From positions 1-35,037 of the forward strand of contig NZ_JAAKZY010000103.1 in NCBI RefSeq assembly GCF_011045015.1: a stretch of DNA of 35,037 nt, in the 5' to 3' direction. Shown one piece after another: positions 7,541-15,405 of this stretch. Below the pieces are notes generated by a model that made no database searches, had not been told where the DNA came from, and was given only the letters and a program-made list of their open reading frames with translations. Every line of letters begins with the position of its first letter. The stretch's first letter is position 1. The stretch comes from Streptomyces scabichelini. Its GTDB lineage: Bacteria; Actinomycetota; Actinomycetes; Streptomycetales; Streptomycetaceae. The position numbers were made by a program, and so were the translations under genes.

Positions 7541-8506
7541 TCAGCCACGTATGGAAGCTGTTTGCTCCTGAAACTCGCGGAGCGATTTCAGGTCCTGTCC
7601 GAAACGATTGATGGTGTGCGCCTGCACAGAGCCGCTGCCCGGCGGCAGGATGTATTTCACGAACGTTGCGAGTGTCGCGCTGGGCCCGAGGTCGATGAAG
7701 GTCGCGTCGCCGGCGGCGGACAGCTTCTCGATGGTCTGCGCGAAATCCACCGGACTTCTCATGGCGGCCCAGATGCCGTCGGCCGTCACGTCGGCGACCC
7801 GGTCCGTCGAGGCGGACGAGACGATCGGGATCTTCGGCGGAGCGAAGGTCACGGTGCCGAGGATGCCGCGCACCTGTTCCTCGACCGGGTCGATGAGTTC
7901 GGTGTGCACGCCGTGGTTGACCGGGAGCCGCTGGCAGACGATTCCCTCCTGCCCCAGGGAGCGTTCGAGCCGATCCACCGCCTCGACCCGACCGCTGACC
8001 ACGAAGTTGCCGTCGAAGTTGCGTCCGGTGACCCAGCAGTCGGCGAACAACCCGACATGGCTGCGCAGGAGTTCTTCCGTACCGAGGACCGCTAGCATCC
8101 CGGACAGCGGTGTCCGGTCCGCCAGCGCCCGGGCGAATTCCACGGCGAAGGAGATCCCGAGCTCCAGCGAAAGCACCTCCGCGACCACGGCCGCGGTGAT
8201 CTCGCCCAGGCTGTAGCCCACCAGGACGTCAGGCCGGTATCCCATCTCCTGCACGACCCGCGTGAGGCTGTACTCCACGCACAGCAGCGCCGCGTTGGAG
8301 TCCGCCAGCGAGTCGAACGGATCGCTCTTCGTGCGGTCCTGGTCGAATATCGTGTCCACCACCGACCTGCCGAGAACGGGGAAGGCGATGTCGTCGCAGT
8401 GCTCCAGCCAGAGCCGGTAGCGCGGGTGCTGTTCGTAGAGTTCGCGGGTCATGTGGAAGTACTGGGAGCCCTGCCCCGAGTACATGAACACGGTCGGTCT
8501 CGTCAT
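7541..8506 (-). CDS. Free-standing acyltransferase homologue, probable acylhydrolase
   Basis: This is 321 residues from ATG 8506, with AAGGAG six bases upstream. An earlier in-frame start at 8563 overlaps the previous gene's end and adds sequence unlike the family. It has the FabD/AT fold signatures GQGSQ (11-15), nucleophile Ser99 in GYSLGE, and His201 in GVHT. Two points separate it from the other AT in this cluster. The elbow is GYSLGE rather than GHSLGE. The RG motif that binds the malonyl carboxylate is not evident where the other AT has KRGELM. Trans-AT clusters often carry a second AT-like protein that hydrolyses stalled acyl groups from ACPs (PedC/PksD type). That is my preferred role. 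Supply of malonyl units to the neighbouring free ACP is the alternative, since it is encoded directly after the decarboxylating KS. Confidence 0.8.
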   Translation of the reverse strand: MTRPTVFMYSGQGSQYFHMTRELYEQHPRYRLWLEHCDDIAFPVLGRSVVDTIFDQDRTKSDPFDSLADSNAALLCVEYSLTRVVQEMGYRPDVLVGYSLGEITAAVVAEVLSLELGISFAVEFARALADRTPLSGMLAVLGTEELLRSHVGLFADCWVTGRNFDGNFVVSGRVEAVDRLERSLGQEGIVCQRLPVNHGVHTELIDPVEEQVRGILGTVTFAPPKIPIVSSASTDRVADVTADGIWAAMRSPVDFAQTIEKLSAAGDATFIDLGPSATLATFVKYILPPGSGSVQAHTINRFGQDLKSLREFQEQTASIRG

Positions 8507-8556
8507 CGCCGCTCCTTTCGCGAGGCCTCGGTCGTGGGACAGGGGTGCCGTCGCCA

Positions 8557-9804
8557 TCAGCACTTCTCAAGGCAGATCGCCGCGCTGACTCCGCCGAAGC
8601 CCATGCTGAGACTCACAGCCGTCCGGACTGCGCAGTCCTCCGCCTTCTCGCGCACCCATGGGAACGCCTCGTCCAGCGGATCGACCAGGTTGCGGGTGGG
8701 ATGCAGCTTCCGCTCCCTCATCTGCAGGAGCGTGGCCACGATCTCCACCGCCCCCGCAGCGGTGAGCCCGTGCCCGGTGATCGACTTGGTCGCGTTGATA
8801 CGGGCGTGGTTGAGCCCGCAGCGCGCGAGCGCCTGCAGTTCGACCGCGTCCCCGGTGGGCGATCCGGTGCCGTGCGGGTTGACGTAGTCGATGGCTGACG
8901 GGGACAGGCCGGCTTCCCGTAGCGCCGCCTGGATGACGGCCACCTCTCCCTCCACCGAGGGGTGGGGATTGCGGGTGCCGTCCAGCGCCCTGCCGCCGCC
9001 GCGGAAGCGCGCGTACGGCGCCGGATGCGGGCGCCCGTCCGCCCGCTCGACGACCACCGCGGCGCAGGCCTCGCCGAAGATGAAGCCGTCATGGTTCCGG
9101 TCGAAGGGGCGGCAGGCCGCGGCGGGGGCGTCGGCCCAGCGGGCGGAGCCCATGGCACCCATGGCCTGGAACGCGAGGCATTCCCAGTACGACAGGTCCA
9201 TGAGCGCGCCCAGGGCGATGCAGACGTCGACCTCGCCGGACTGCACCGCCCGCACGGCCTGGAGCACCGCGAGCAGACCGCTGGCCGAAGCGCCGCCGAG
9301 CGTATGGGCGAACCCCCGGATCGGGAACTGCTCGGTGCAGAACCCGCACAGGTCCGAGTCCATGAAGCCCATGCCGTACGTCGGGCGCAGGAACTCGGGG
9401 CGGTCCGCGTAGCGGGCGTGCAGCAGGGTCAACTCGCGCTGCTGCACGTTGGATCCGCCGACCACAAGCCCGATGCGGGAAGGATCGGCCTCGTCGAGCC
9501 CGGCCTCGTGCCATGCCTCGTGCAGCGTGGTCAGGGCCGCCTTGGCCGAGAGCGACGCCGTGCGCACGGTGCGCGCGGCGATGCTCCCGGGCAAGCTCAG
9601 CTCCCCCATCTCAGCGCCCAGGAAGGGTGCCGTTCCGTCGGCCGAGGAGCCCGGAGGCCGTCGGCCCGGACGCTCCAGGTACCCAAAGGCATGGCGGCCG
9701 TCGAGAAGCGCTGCGACGAAGTCGTCCTTGCCCTGGCCCACCGCGGTGGTGACGCCCAGGCCCGTGACGACGACGTCGCGGCCGTCAGAGTGCGGACTTG
9801 CCAT
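8557..9804 (-). CDS. Decarboxylating ketosynthase of the beta-branching cassette
   Basis: This 415-residue FabF-like KS is of the PksF/MupG/CurC type. The active-site Cys is replaced by Ser: GGASASG, Ser173. Both His residues are kept (His311 in NPHGTGS, His345 in KSITGHG). Such enzymes decarboxylate malonyl-ACP to acetyl-ACP instead of condensing, giving the acetyl donor used by the HMG-CoA-synthase homologue. Its start overlaps the 3' end of the free-ACP gene by 20 bp, which supports co-translation with its likely substrate. The remaining cassette members lie directly upstream. Assignment to the decarboxylase role rests on the Cys-to-Ser change plus the context. Confidence 0.9.
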   Translation of the reverse strand: MASPHSDGRDVVVTGLGVTTAVGQGKDDFVAALLDGRHAFGYLERPGRRPPGSSADGTAPFLGAEMGELSLPGSIAARTVRTASLSAKAALTTLHEAWHEAGLDEADPSRIGLVVGGSNVQQRELTLLHARYADRPEFLRPTYGMGFMDSDLCGFCTEQFPIRGFAHTLGGASASGLLAVLQAVRAVQSGEVDVCIALGALMDLSYWECLAFQAMGAMGSARWADAPAAACRPFDRNHDGFIFGEACAAVVVERADGRPHPAPYARFRGGGRALDGTRNPHPSVEGEVAVIQAALREAGLSPSAIDYVNPHGTGSPTGDAVELQALARCGLNHARINATKSITGHGLTAAGAVEIVATLLQMRERKLHPTRNLVDPLDEAFPWVREKAEDCAVRTAVSLSMGFGGVSAAICLEKC

Positions 9805-10030
9805 GGATGAGACCCGCCAGCTCGCCTATGTTCTTCGCATCCGCCAGTTCGACCAAGGGAATGCTCGCCGACAGTGACTCCAGGGTCATGACGATGATCT
9901 CTGCCCGGTCGATGGAGTTGGCTCCCAGGTCGCGCAGCGAGTTGGAGGGTTCGAAACGGTGGTCTTCCAGTTCGGGGATCACTTCGCGGGTGTGCTCCAC
10001 GATCAGATCGAGTACGTGGCGGTCGGACAT
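9785..10030 (-). CDS. Free-standing donor acyl carrier protein
   Basis: This is an 81-residue ACP from ATG 10030. AGGAGG lies about nine bases upstream, inside the end of ECH2. The attachment site is LGANSIDRAE with Ser39. It is a discrete ACP between ECH2 and the decarboxylating KS, the usual place for the AcpK/CurB-type donor ACP of beta-branching cassettes. It carries malonyl, then acetyl after decarboxylation. The HMGS homologue joins the acetyl carbon to a beta-keto chain on a module ACP. The Asn before the Ser (NS instead of DS) is a visible variation that I have seen in discrete ACPs and do not consider disabling. Confidence 0.9.
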   Translation of the reverse strand: MSDRHVLDLIVEHTREVIPELEDHRFEPSNSLRDLGANSIDRAEIIVMTLESLSASIPLVELADAKNIGELAGLIHGKSAL

Positions 10031-10034
10031 GTGG

Positions 10035-10787
10035 TCAGCCTCCTGTGTAGTGGGACGTGATGAGGGCCCGGACCTCGGGCTGGTGGAAGGTCTTCTCGTG
10101 CATGGCCACCTCGCGCTCGATGTAGCGCGGGAGTTCGGCGCGGAGTTCGGACACGAGATGACTCTTGAGCGTGACCAGGGAGATCCTGGGTTTCTCGGCA
10201 AGGCTCTCGGCCAGTTCGATAGCGTGCTGCAGAACTTCGGCGCGTGGCAGGACCGGGAAGGGGACTCCCCGGTCCTTCAGCTCGTGGCCGTAATAGGTGT
10301 TCGCCGAGAGCAGCATCTCCCCGCCCAGGCTGAAGCCGAGCTTCTTGGGCAGGACCAGGGTCGCGCCCATGCCGGGAGTGAACCCGTACTTCATGAAGTT
10401 CGTGGTGTAGATGCTCTCCTGACTGAGAATCACGAAGTCGGCGAACATCCCCATGGCGAAGCCGCCGCCGATGCCGTGGCCCTGCATCGCGGCGATGACG
10501 GGTACGGGGCAGTTCAGCGCCAGACCGTAGATGTCGGCGTCGGTGAAGCTGATGCGCCGCTCCTGGATCAGCAGCAGGCTCTCCTTGGTACCGCCGCTGG
10601 CGAAGTAGTTGCCGTAGCCGGTGAGCACGACCGCCTTGCACCGGTCGTTCTCCCCGACCCTCGCGAAGGCATCCTGCAGGCCGGTGATGAGCTGATCGGA
10701 GAAGGTGTTCTTGTGCACCTGGTCCTGCATCGTGATCTGGACGATGGAGGGGGTGATCTCCCGATATTCCACGGGCGGGCTCTGCAT
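10035..10787 (-). CDS. ECH2: enoyl-CoA hydratase-like decarboxylase
   Basis: This 250-residue crotonase-fold protein is of the PksI/MupK/CurF-ECH2 type. Oxyanion-hole segments are YFASGGTK (61-68) and HGIGGG (104-109). Lys68 occupies the position of the catalytic Lys of the ECH2 decarboxylases. The C-terminal EKTFHQPEV segment (His235) matches the conserved His region of the family. It decarboxylates the 3-methylglutaconyl-ACP formed by ECH1 to leave a methyl-branched olefin. Its ATG lies just 3 bp from the end of ECH1, with GGAGAGTAGG upstream, so the two are surely co-translated. Confidence 0.92.
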   Translation of the reverse strand: MQSPPVEYREITPSIVQITMQDQVHKNTFSDQLITGLQDAFARVGENDRCKAVVLTGYGNYFASGGTKESLLLIQERRISFTDADIYGLALNCPVPVIAAMQGHGIGGGFAMGMFADFVILSQESIYTTNFMKYGFTPGMGATLVLPKKLGFSLGGEMLLSANTYYGHELKDRGVPFPVLPRAEVLQHAIELAESLAEKPRISLVTLKSHLVSELRAELPRYIEREVAMHEKTFHQPEVRALITSHYTGG

Positions 10788-10789
10788 TC

Positions 10790-11575
10790 CTACTCTCCTT
10801 CCCAGGGGAACTGCCCTGTTTTCACGTAGCGTTCGATCTTGAGCAGGTTCTCCTTGTCGGAGAACACCTCCTGGTTGGCCGCGACGGCCTTGTCCCGGGA
10901 GGGGAGCAGAATGTCATCGAGATTGCGCAGGTATTTCTTGTAGCGGGTCACTCCCGTCTTGGGCAGATAGCGCAGCCGCAGGAGGTGCCGGCGCAGCAGG
11001 TTTTCGCTGTTGTCCGCGCTGGCGTCGACGAGTTGCCAGTTCACGGCCTGTTCGGCGGTGAACGGCTGGGTCGTCAGCGTGATGAAGTTGGACTTGGCCA
11101 GGCCGACCTTCCTGGACAGGAAGGGCAGGACACAGGCCGGCATCAGTCCGAAGAGCAACTCGGACAGGCTGAACGTCACGGTGTCCGCGCACAGCACGAT
11201 GTCGCATGCGGCCACGAACCCCACTCCCCCGGCGTTGACCTTGCCGCGCACATGCGCCACGGAGACGAACGACCCGAAAGCCAGCGAGAGCCACAGGTCG
11301 TACAGGTCGGTCGCGGGCGATCCCTCAGGCGGGCCGTCCCCGTCCCCCGCCGCGATCTCCCCGAAGTCGGCGCCCCAGCAGAACACGTCGGGCAGGCCCT
11401 CAAGGACGAGGATCTTGGCATGCTCCTCGGCGAAGCGCACCACGTCGGCGCACTCCTCGACCAGGCGGGAGTTGATGGTGTTGCCCGCCTCCGGCCGGTG
11501 CAGCTGCAGGAAGCAGATCTCCTTCTCGAAGCGGACCTTGACGGTCTCGTATCCCGACGGGCTCAGGACACCCAC
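10790..11575 (-). CDS. ECH1: enoyl-CoA hydratase-like dehydratase
   Basis: This 261-residue crotonase homologue is of the PksH/MupJ/CurE type. It dehydrates the HMG-like ACP intermediate made by HMGS. Visible motifs are CWGADF (66-71, first oxyanion loop), KVNAGGVGF (112-120, second loop) and Glu139 in SLSEL. The sequence lacks the Lys/GGTK segment of ECH2, which separates the two roles. The start is GTG 11575, inside the last 13 bp of the HMGS gene, with GGGAG about six bases upstream. The overlap ties its translation to HMGS. Confidence 0.9.
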   Translation of the reverse strand: MGVLSPSGYETVKVRFEKEICFLQLHRPEAGNTINSRLVEECADVVRFAEEHAKILVLEGLPDVFCWGADFGEIAAGDGDGPPEGSPATDLYDLWLSLAFGSFVSVAHVRGKVNAGGVGFVAACDIVLCADTVTFSLSELLFGLMPACVLPFLSRKVGLAKSNFITLTTQPFTAEQAVNWQLVDASADNSENLLRRHLLRLRYLPKTGVTRYKKYLRNLDDILLPSRDKAVAANQEVFSDKENLLKIERYVKTGQFPWEGE

Positions 11576-12822
11576 TGGTACTCCCGGTGGAACTCGTCGA
11601 TCTGCTTCAGGAACAGGAGTTCCTGGCCGAGCCCGGTCCGGGCCTGCGGGACGATATCGGTGTTCAGCAGGGCGTTACGGGTACCGAACTTCACCGCGTG
11701 ATTGGCCTGCAGCAGCGAGTCGTACTCCGGCATCGTCAGCTCGTACCGGCTGCTGAGGTGCTTCTCCATGCCGAGATCGCGTGTGCGGTCCTGGCTCTCC
11801 TGGCGGGACACGCCGCTGAAGAACTCGGAGCAACAGCCGGAGCCGTACGAGAAGACGCCTATGCGCTGGGGGCTGGAGAGGTCCGCGTTGTCGATGGTGC
11901 TGGCCAGCGACAGCATCGTGGTCGCCCCCATGACGTTGCCGACGCGCTGGCAGTACGTCAGGCCGGGGTGCATGCGCCGCTGGAAGTCCTCCTCGATGGC
12001 CGCCGGGCGCGCCTTGGCGACCTTGCGCATCAGATTGCGGTGCGCGCCCTTGATCATTCCGCCGAAGGGCGTGTGGAAGGCGAGGTAGCCGAAGGTCGAG
12101 ACGAAGTCCACGTCGCCGACCCGCCGTTGGTACTCGCGGAAGGAGTTCTCGCAGCAGTCCAGGTAGGACAGCAGGGACAGGTCCGCGTTGCCCGCTTCGC
12201 TGTCGGGCAGGGGACGGCAGGTGTCCATCACCTCGTAGCCGTAGTAGCCGCTCGCGCCGACATCGATCTGAAAGACGTGCGGGGTGTCGCTGACGATCAT
12301 CGCCACGGCGCCGGCGCCGCCACTCGGCTCGGCGAAGGACCAGTCCTCGGAGAGCGCGTCGCCGCTCTCCGCGACCATGAAGCGCGTGATGTCGGTGGCG
12401 ATGACCAGCGCCTTCGCGCCCGGTGAGGTGCCCGCCAGGATGAAGTTCGCCGCTGTCTGCAGCGCCGCGACACCCGAGTAGCACGCGTTCTTGATCTCGA
12501 AGAGGCGGCAGTTCCGGTTCAACCCGAGCAGGTCGTGGAAGTACGTGCTCATGGACTTGCCGAAGTCGAAGGCCGACTCGGTCGCGGTGATGACCAGCTC
12601 GATGGAATCCCGCTCCTCGGGCGACATGGCGTCGATGAGGGGTTTGGCAGCGTTGACACCGAACGTCACCGGATCCTCATAGGGCAGCGCGACGGACTTT
12701 TCCTTCATGAGGAGGTTGTCGAACCTCGCGGTGTCGAGCCCTCGATGGATCGCCAGCTTCTCCACGTCGAGGTAGCAGGTACCGGCGAAGATGTTCATCG
12801 CTTCGATTCCAACAGTCGTCAT
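11563..12822 (-). CDS. 3-hydroxy-3-methylglutaryl synthase homologue (beta-branching HMGS)
   Basis: This is 419 residues from ATG 12822, with GGGAGA just upstream. A longer frame reaching 13101 runs into the AT gene and is rejected. The HMGS triad is complete: Glu82 (ATESAFDFG), Cys114 (KNACYSG) and His250 (AFHTPFGG). In trans-AT clusters (PksG, MupH, CurD) this enzyme adds acetate from a donor ACP to the beta-keto group of an ACP-bound polyketide. The product is then processed by ECH1 and ECH2. All partners follow it in the order HMGS-ECH1-ECH2-ACP-KS. The likely acceptor is the second ACP of the 2967-residue PKS, which carries the beta-branching Trp. Confidence 0.93.
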   Translation of the reverse strand: MTTVGIEAMNIFAGTCYLDVEKLAIHRGLDTARFDNLLMKEKSVALPYEDPVTFGVNAAKPLIDAMSPEERDSIELVITATESAFDFGKSMSTYFHDLLGLNRNCRLFEIKNACYSGVAALQTAANFILAGTSPGAKALVIATDITRFMVAESGDALSEDWSFAEPSGGAGAVAMIVSDTPHVFQIDVGASGYYGYEVMDTCRPLPDSEAGNADLSLLSYLDCCENSFREYQRRVGDVDFVSTFGYLAFHTPFGGMIKGAHRNLMRKVAKARPAAIEEDFQRRMHPGLTYCQRVGNVMGATTMLSLASTIDNADLSSPQRIGVFSYGSGCCSEFFSGVSRQESQDRTRDLGMEKHLSSRYELTMPEYDSLLQANHAVKFGTRNALLNTDIVPQARTGLGQELLFLKQIDEFHREYQWVS

Positions 12823-12862
12823 CAGTTCTCCCACTGGGGCTTGCTGGTCGGTTCGGTCCGGT

Positions 12863-13948
12863 TCACGCTGCGACCGGCTCCAGTTCCTGGAGGTCGAAAT
12901 ATCCTCGGTAACCGTGCATGTAGACGGCGGCTCGGTGACCGAAGAGAACAGTTGCCGCCGTGGCGGTCTCAAGGTCCCCGTAATTGCCGGAGGTGGACCG
13001 GAAACAAGCGCCGATCGCATACCGCTCATTCCACTTCCGGACCATTTCCACGGCGCTCTCGGTCGATTTGTGCGCGGTGCGCAGCGGCGCCTTCTTCTCA
13101 CTCACGAGTTCTCGGCGAATCTTTTTCTCAATTTTAGTCAGAACAGTGCCGTGGCCGATCTCATCGAATTCCATTCCGGGCTGTTCGAGGAGGTGCTCCA
13201 CCGTGTCGGACCATCGCACGGCATTGACCATCTGTTTCGTCAGGGCCTCCCTGACGAGGTGGTCCTCGTAAGCCCTCCCGGTCACATTGGAAATCACGGG
13301 TATGCGCGGCTTCGAGAAGGATATTCCTGCCAGGAATGCGTCGAACTCCTCTCGGGCCGACTCCATGTACCGGGAGTGGAAGGCCCCGCTCGTCTTCAGC
13401 GGTACGAAGAGGTGGTTTCCGGTCTGGAAAAGGGGCTTCGCCGTCTCGATGTCCTCGGCACGTCCTGAAATCACGATCTGTGACGGAGTGTTGAAATTCG
13501 CCAGATCGACGGAGTCGAGCCCGTTCTCCGTGAGGATGGTCCGGATCTCCGCCTCCGAGGCGTTCAGTACGGCTGCCATTCCACCGCCCGAAGCCCGGCC
13601 CATCAGCTCTCCGCGCTTCTGCACGAGGCGCAGGCCGGTCTCGAAGTCGAAGACCTCGGCCGCCAGCAGCGCGTTGTACTCGCCAAGACTGTGACCTGCG
13701 ACGAAGTCCGGGACCACGCCGGTCTCGCGAAGCTTTTGGTAGTAGGACAAGGCGTTGACGACATACATCGCGGGCTGGGTGTACTGCGTCTGGTCGAGCA
13801 GTCCGTCCGGATCCTCCAGGCAGAGGTTCTTGATGGAGTAGCCCAGGATCGAGTCGGCCGTGCGAGTGAGATCCTTGAATTCGTCAAAAAGGGAAGAACC
13901 CATTCCCTTCTGCTGCGCCCCCTGCCCGGGGAATACGTAGGTCCGCAT
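12863..13948 (-). CDS. Trans-acting malonyl-CoA acyltransferase
   Basis: This 361-residue FabD-like AT starts at ATG 13948, with AAAGGA upstream. A frame starting 27 bp earlier lacks a ribosome site. Key residues are FPGQGAQ (6-12), Ser87 in GHSLGE, Arg112 in KRGELM for the malonyl carboxylate, and His191 in GAFHS, the malonyl-type specificity motif. No PKS module in the window has its own AT, so this is the candidate that charges their ACPs with malonyl units. After the AT core there is a C-terminal extension of about 65 residues (297-361) with the motif LFGHRAAVYMHGY. I believe related tails occur in other trans-ATs, but I do not know its function. The gene is 40 bp upstream of HMGS. Confidence 0.92.
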   Translation of the reverse strand: MRTYVFPGQGAQQKGMGSSLFDEFKDLTRTADSILGYSIKNLCLEDPDGLLDQTQYTQPAMYVVNALSYYQKLRETGVVPDFVAGHSLGEYNALLAAEVFDFETGLRLVQKRGELMGRASGGGMAAVLNASEAEIRTILTENGLDSVDLANFNTPSQIVISGRAEDIETAKPLFQTGNHLFVPLKTSGAFHSRYMESAREEFDAFLAGISFSKPRIPVISNVTGRAYEDHLVREALTKQMVNAVRWSDTVEHLLEQPGMEFDEIGHGTVLTKIEKKIRRELVSEKKAPLRTAHKSTESAVEMVRKWNERYAIGACFRSTSGNYGDLETATAATVLFGHRAAVYMHGYRGYFDLQELEPVAA

Positions 13949-14040
13949 GGGAAATCCTTTCTCGTCATCTTCCACATCTGGTGTTGCGACGCCCGCGATC
14001 AGATGCCGCCTTTACCCTGCCAGAAAATCTGTTCCGATGC
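13949..14040 (-). other. 92-bp intergenic gap, largest in the operon
   Basis: All other gene junctions between the right edge and 7541 are overlaps or gaps of at most 50 bp. This gap could hold an internal promoter for the accessory genes. I see only the ribosome site of the AT gene and a weak CAGAT/ATCTG inverted repeat with a 22-nt loop. Nothing here can be called a promoter with confidence. Confidence 0.3.
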
Positions 14041-15405
14041 CTACCTGTACTGCGAAAGCATCGAGGATGCCTCGCGCATCAGCTCCCGCGCTATCCGGTC
14101 CGGATGCCGATTTCTCCAGCTTTCCCACGGACCGCCTCGCGCCCATTGGTTGAAAGCCCCAAGGGCAGGACCGGTGTGGATCTGAACATTCGCCCGGTCG
14201 GAATCGGTGTCCGAGAACGAGAGTCGGCTGCTGTAGCCGTAGTACCAGCGGAAGATGAGGGCCATGCGCCGCTTCGGACTGCGCTCGGCACGCTCGATCT
14301 CCGATTCACGGCCCGTCTTCAGGAGGCGCTCGCAGGTTTCCCGCCAGACCTCGTCGACGCTCTTCTTGAAGTAGGCATCCTGGATCTGCCGGCGAACCTC
14401 CTGCGGGATCTCCTCCCAGGAGTCGTAGCTCTTGTACAGCGCGTACAACCGGTTCGCTCGGGCGGGAAACAGCCCGCCCTTCTTCAGGACTTGGACCTGA
14501 GCGCCGATCTCGAACATGTCGCCCGCCGGACAGTAATCGGTGTCCTGGACGTCGATGGTCTGCAACCGGTCCTTCACCGCGTCGCTGATGCGGGCCTCGA
14601 CCGTGCACTGGTTGATGGAACCGGTCATGACGAAGTCGGCGCCCATGGCGAAGGCGGCGGCCACCGCGTGCGGCGTCCCGATCCCCCCGGCGAGCCCGAG
14701 GCGGATCTCCTCGCCGTAGCCGAACTCCCGCGTCATACGCTGCCGCAGGCTCTGCATCGACGGCAGCAGCACGGTGGACACCCCGCGGTCGGTGTGGCCC
14801 CCTGAATCCGATTCGACGGTGAGGTCCTGCGCCACCGGAATCCCCCGGGCCAGCTCGGCCTGCTCGTGAGTGACCCGGCCCTCGGCCACCAGCTGCGCGA
14901 CGAGTTCCTGCGGCGCGGGCCGCAGGAACTCGCCGGCCACCTCGGGCCGCGAGACCTTGGCGACGATCCGCGTGTCACGGTCGACCCCGCCGCCCCGCCG
15001 AGCCCGCAGTCCCGACAGGTGGAACAGGACCAGGGCCGGGGTGACCTTGATGAAGGCCGACGCCTCGATGACGCGCACACCGTGGGCGAGCAGCATCTCG
15101 ACGTTGGCCGTCTCCCGTTCCGGGTGCTGGAGGTCGCACAGCAGGTTGACGCCGAAGGGCTGATGGGGCGCCAGGTGCCGCCGCATGTGGGCGATGTCGT
15201 CCGTCACCCGCTCCGGGCTCAGGCCGGCGGCGCCCAGGAATCCCATGAAGCCCGCCCGCCCCATGGCGACCACCAGCTCCTTCGAGGCGATACCTCGGTA
15301 CATCGACCCCGACAGATAGGCGTAGTCGACGCCGAAGTCCCGGCGGAACGAGGCGCAGCCGAGCCGCCCTGCCGTGTCCTGCGCACGTTCTCCTGTCGCG
15401 TTCAC
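14041..15405 (-). CDS. Free-standing trans-acting enoylreductase (PfaD/PksE-ER type)
   Basis: This is a 454-residue FMN-dependent enoylreductase of the nitronate-monooxygenase-like fold used in trans-AT and PUFA synthases. Visible are the N-terminal YAYLSGSMYRGIASKEL segment (28-44), His204 in ESDSGGHTD near the expected active site, and the FMN-phosphate loops GLAGGIGTPHA and MTGSINQCT (about 237-268). The start is GTG 15405. It overlaps the stop of the preceding PKS by four bases (GTGA), so it is translated with it. Open sequence upstream in this frame is only the shadow of the PKS. Many relatives are fused to an AT; this one is separate. It would reduce a double bond in trans on one or more modules. 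The modules seen here have no ER domain, so the target cannot be read from the sequence. Confidence 0.92.
   Translation of the reverse strand: MNATGERAQDTAGRLGCASFRRDFGVDYAYLSGSMYRGIASKELVVAMGRAGFMGFLGAAGLSPERVTDDIAHMRRHLAPHQPFGVNLLCDLQHPERETANVEMLLAHGVRVIEASAFIKVTPALVLFHLSGLRARRGGGVDRDTRIVAKVSRPEVAGEFLRPAPQELVAQLVAEGRVTHEQAELARGIPVAQDLTVESDSGGHTDRGVSTVLLPSMQSLRQRMTREFGYGEEIRLGLAGGIGTPHAVAAAFAMGADFVMTGSINQCTVEARISDAVKDRLQTIDVQDTDYCPAGDMFEIGAQVQVLKKGGLFPARANRLYALYKSYDSWEEIPQEVRRQIQDAYFKKSVDEVWRETCERLLKTGRESEIERAERSPKRRMALIFRWYYGYSSRLSFSDTDSDRANVQIHTGPALGAFNQWARGGPWESWRNRHPDRIARELMREASSMLSQYR

Noticed and set aside
12823..13101. N-terminal extension of HMGS
   Set aside because: The Arg/Pro/Ser-rich translation runs into the AT gene. 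ATG 12822 has a ribosome site and fits the family length.
13994..14030. CAGAT/ATCTG inverted repeat as terminator or operator
   Set aside because: The arms are five bases with a 22-nt loop, well within chance. No T tract or second copy.
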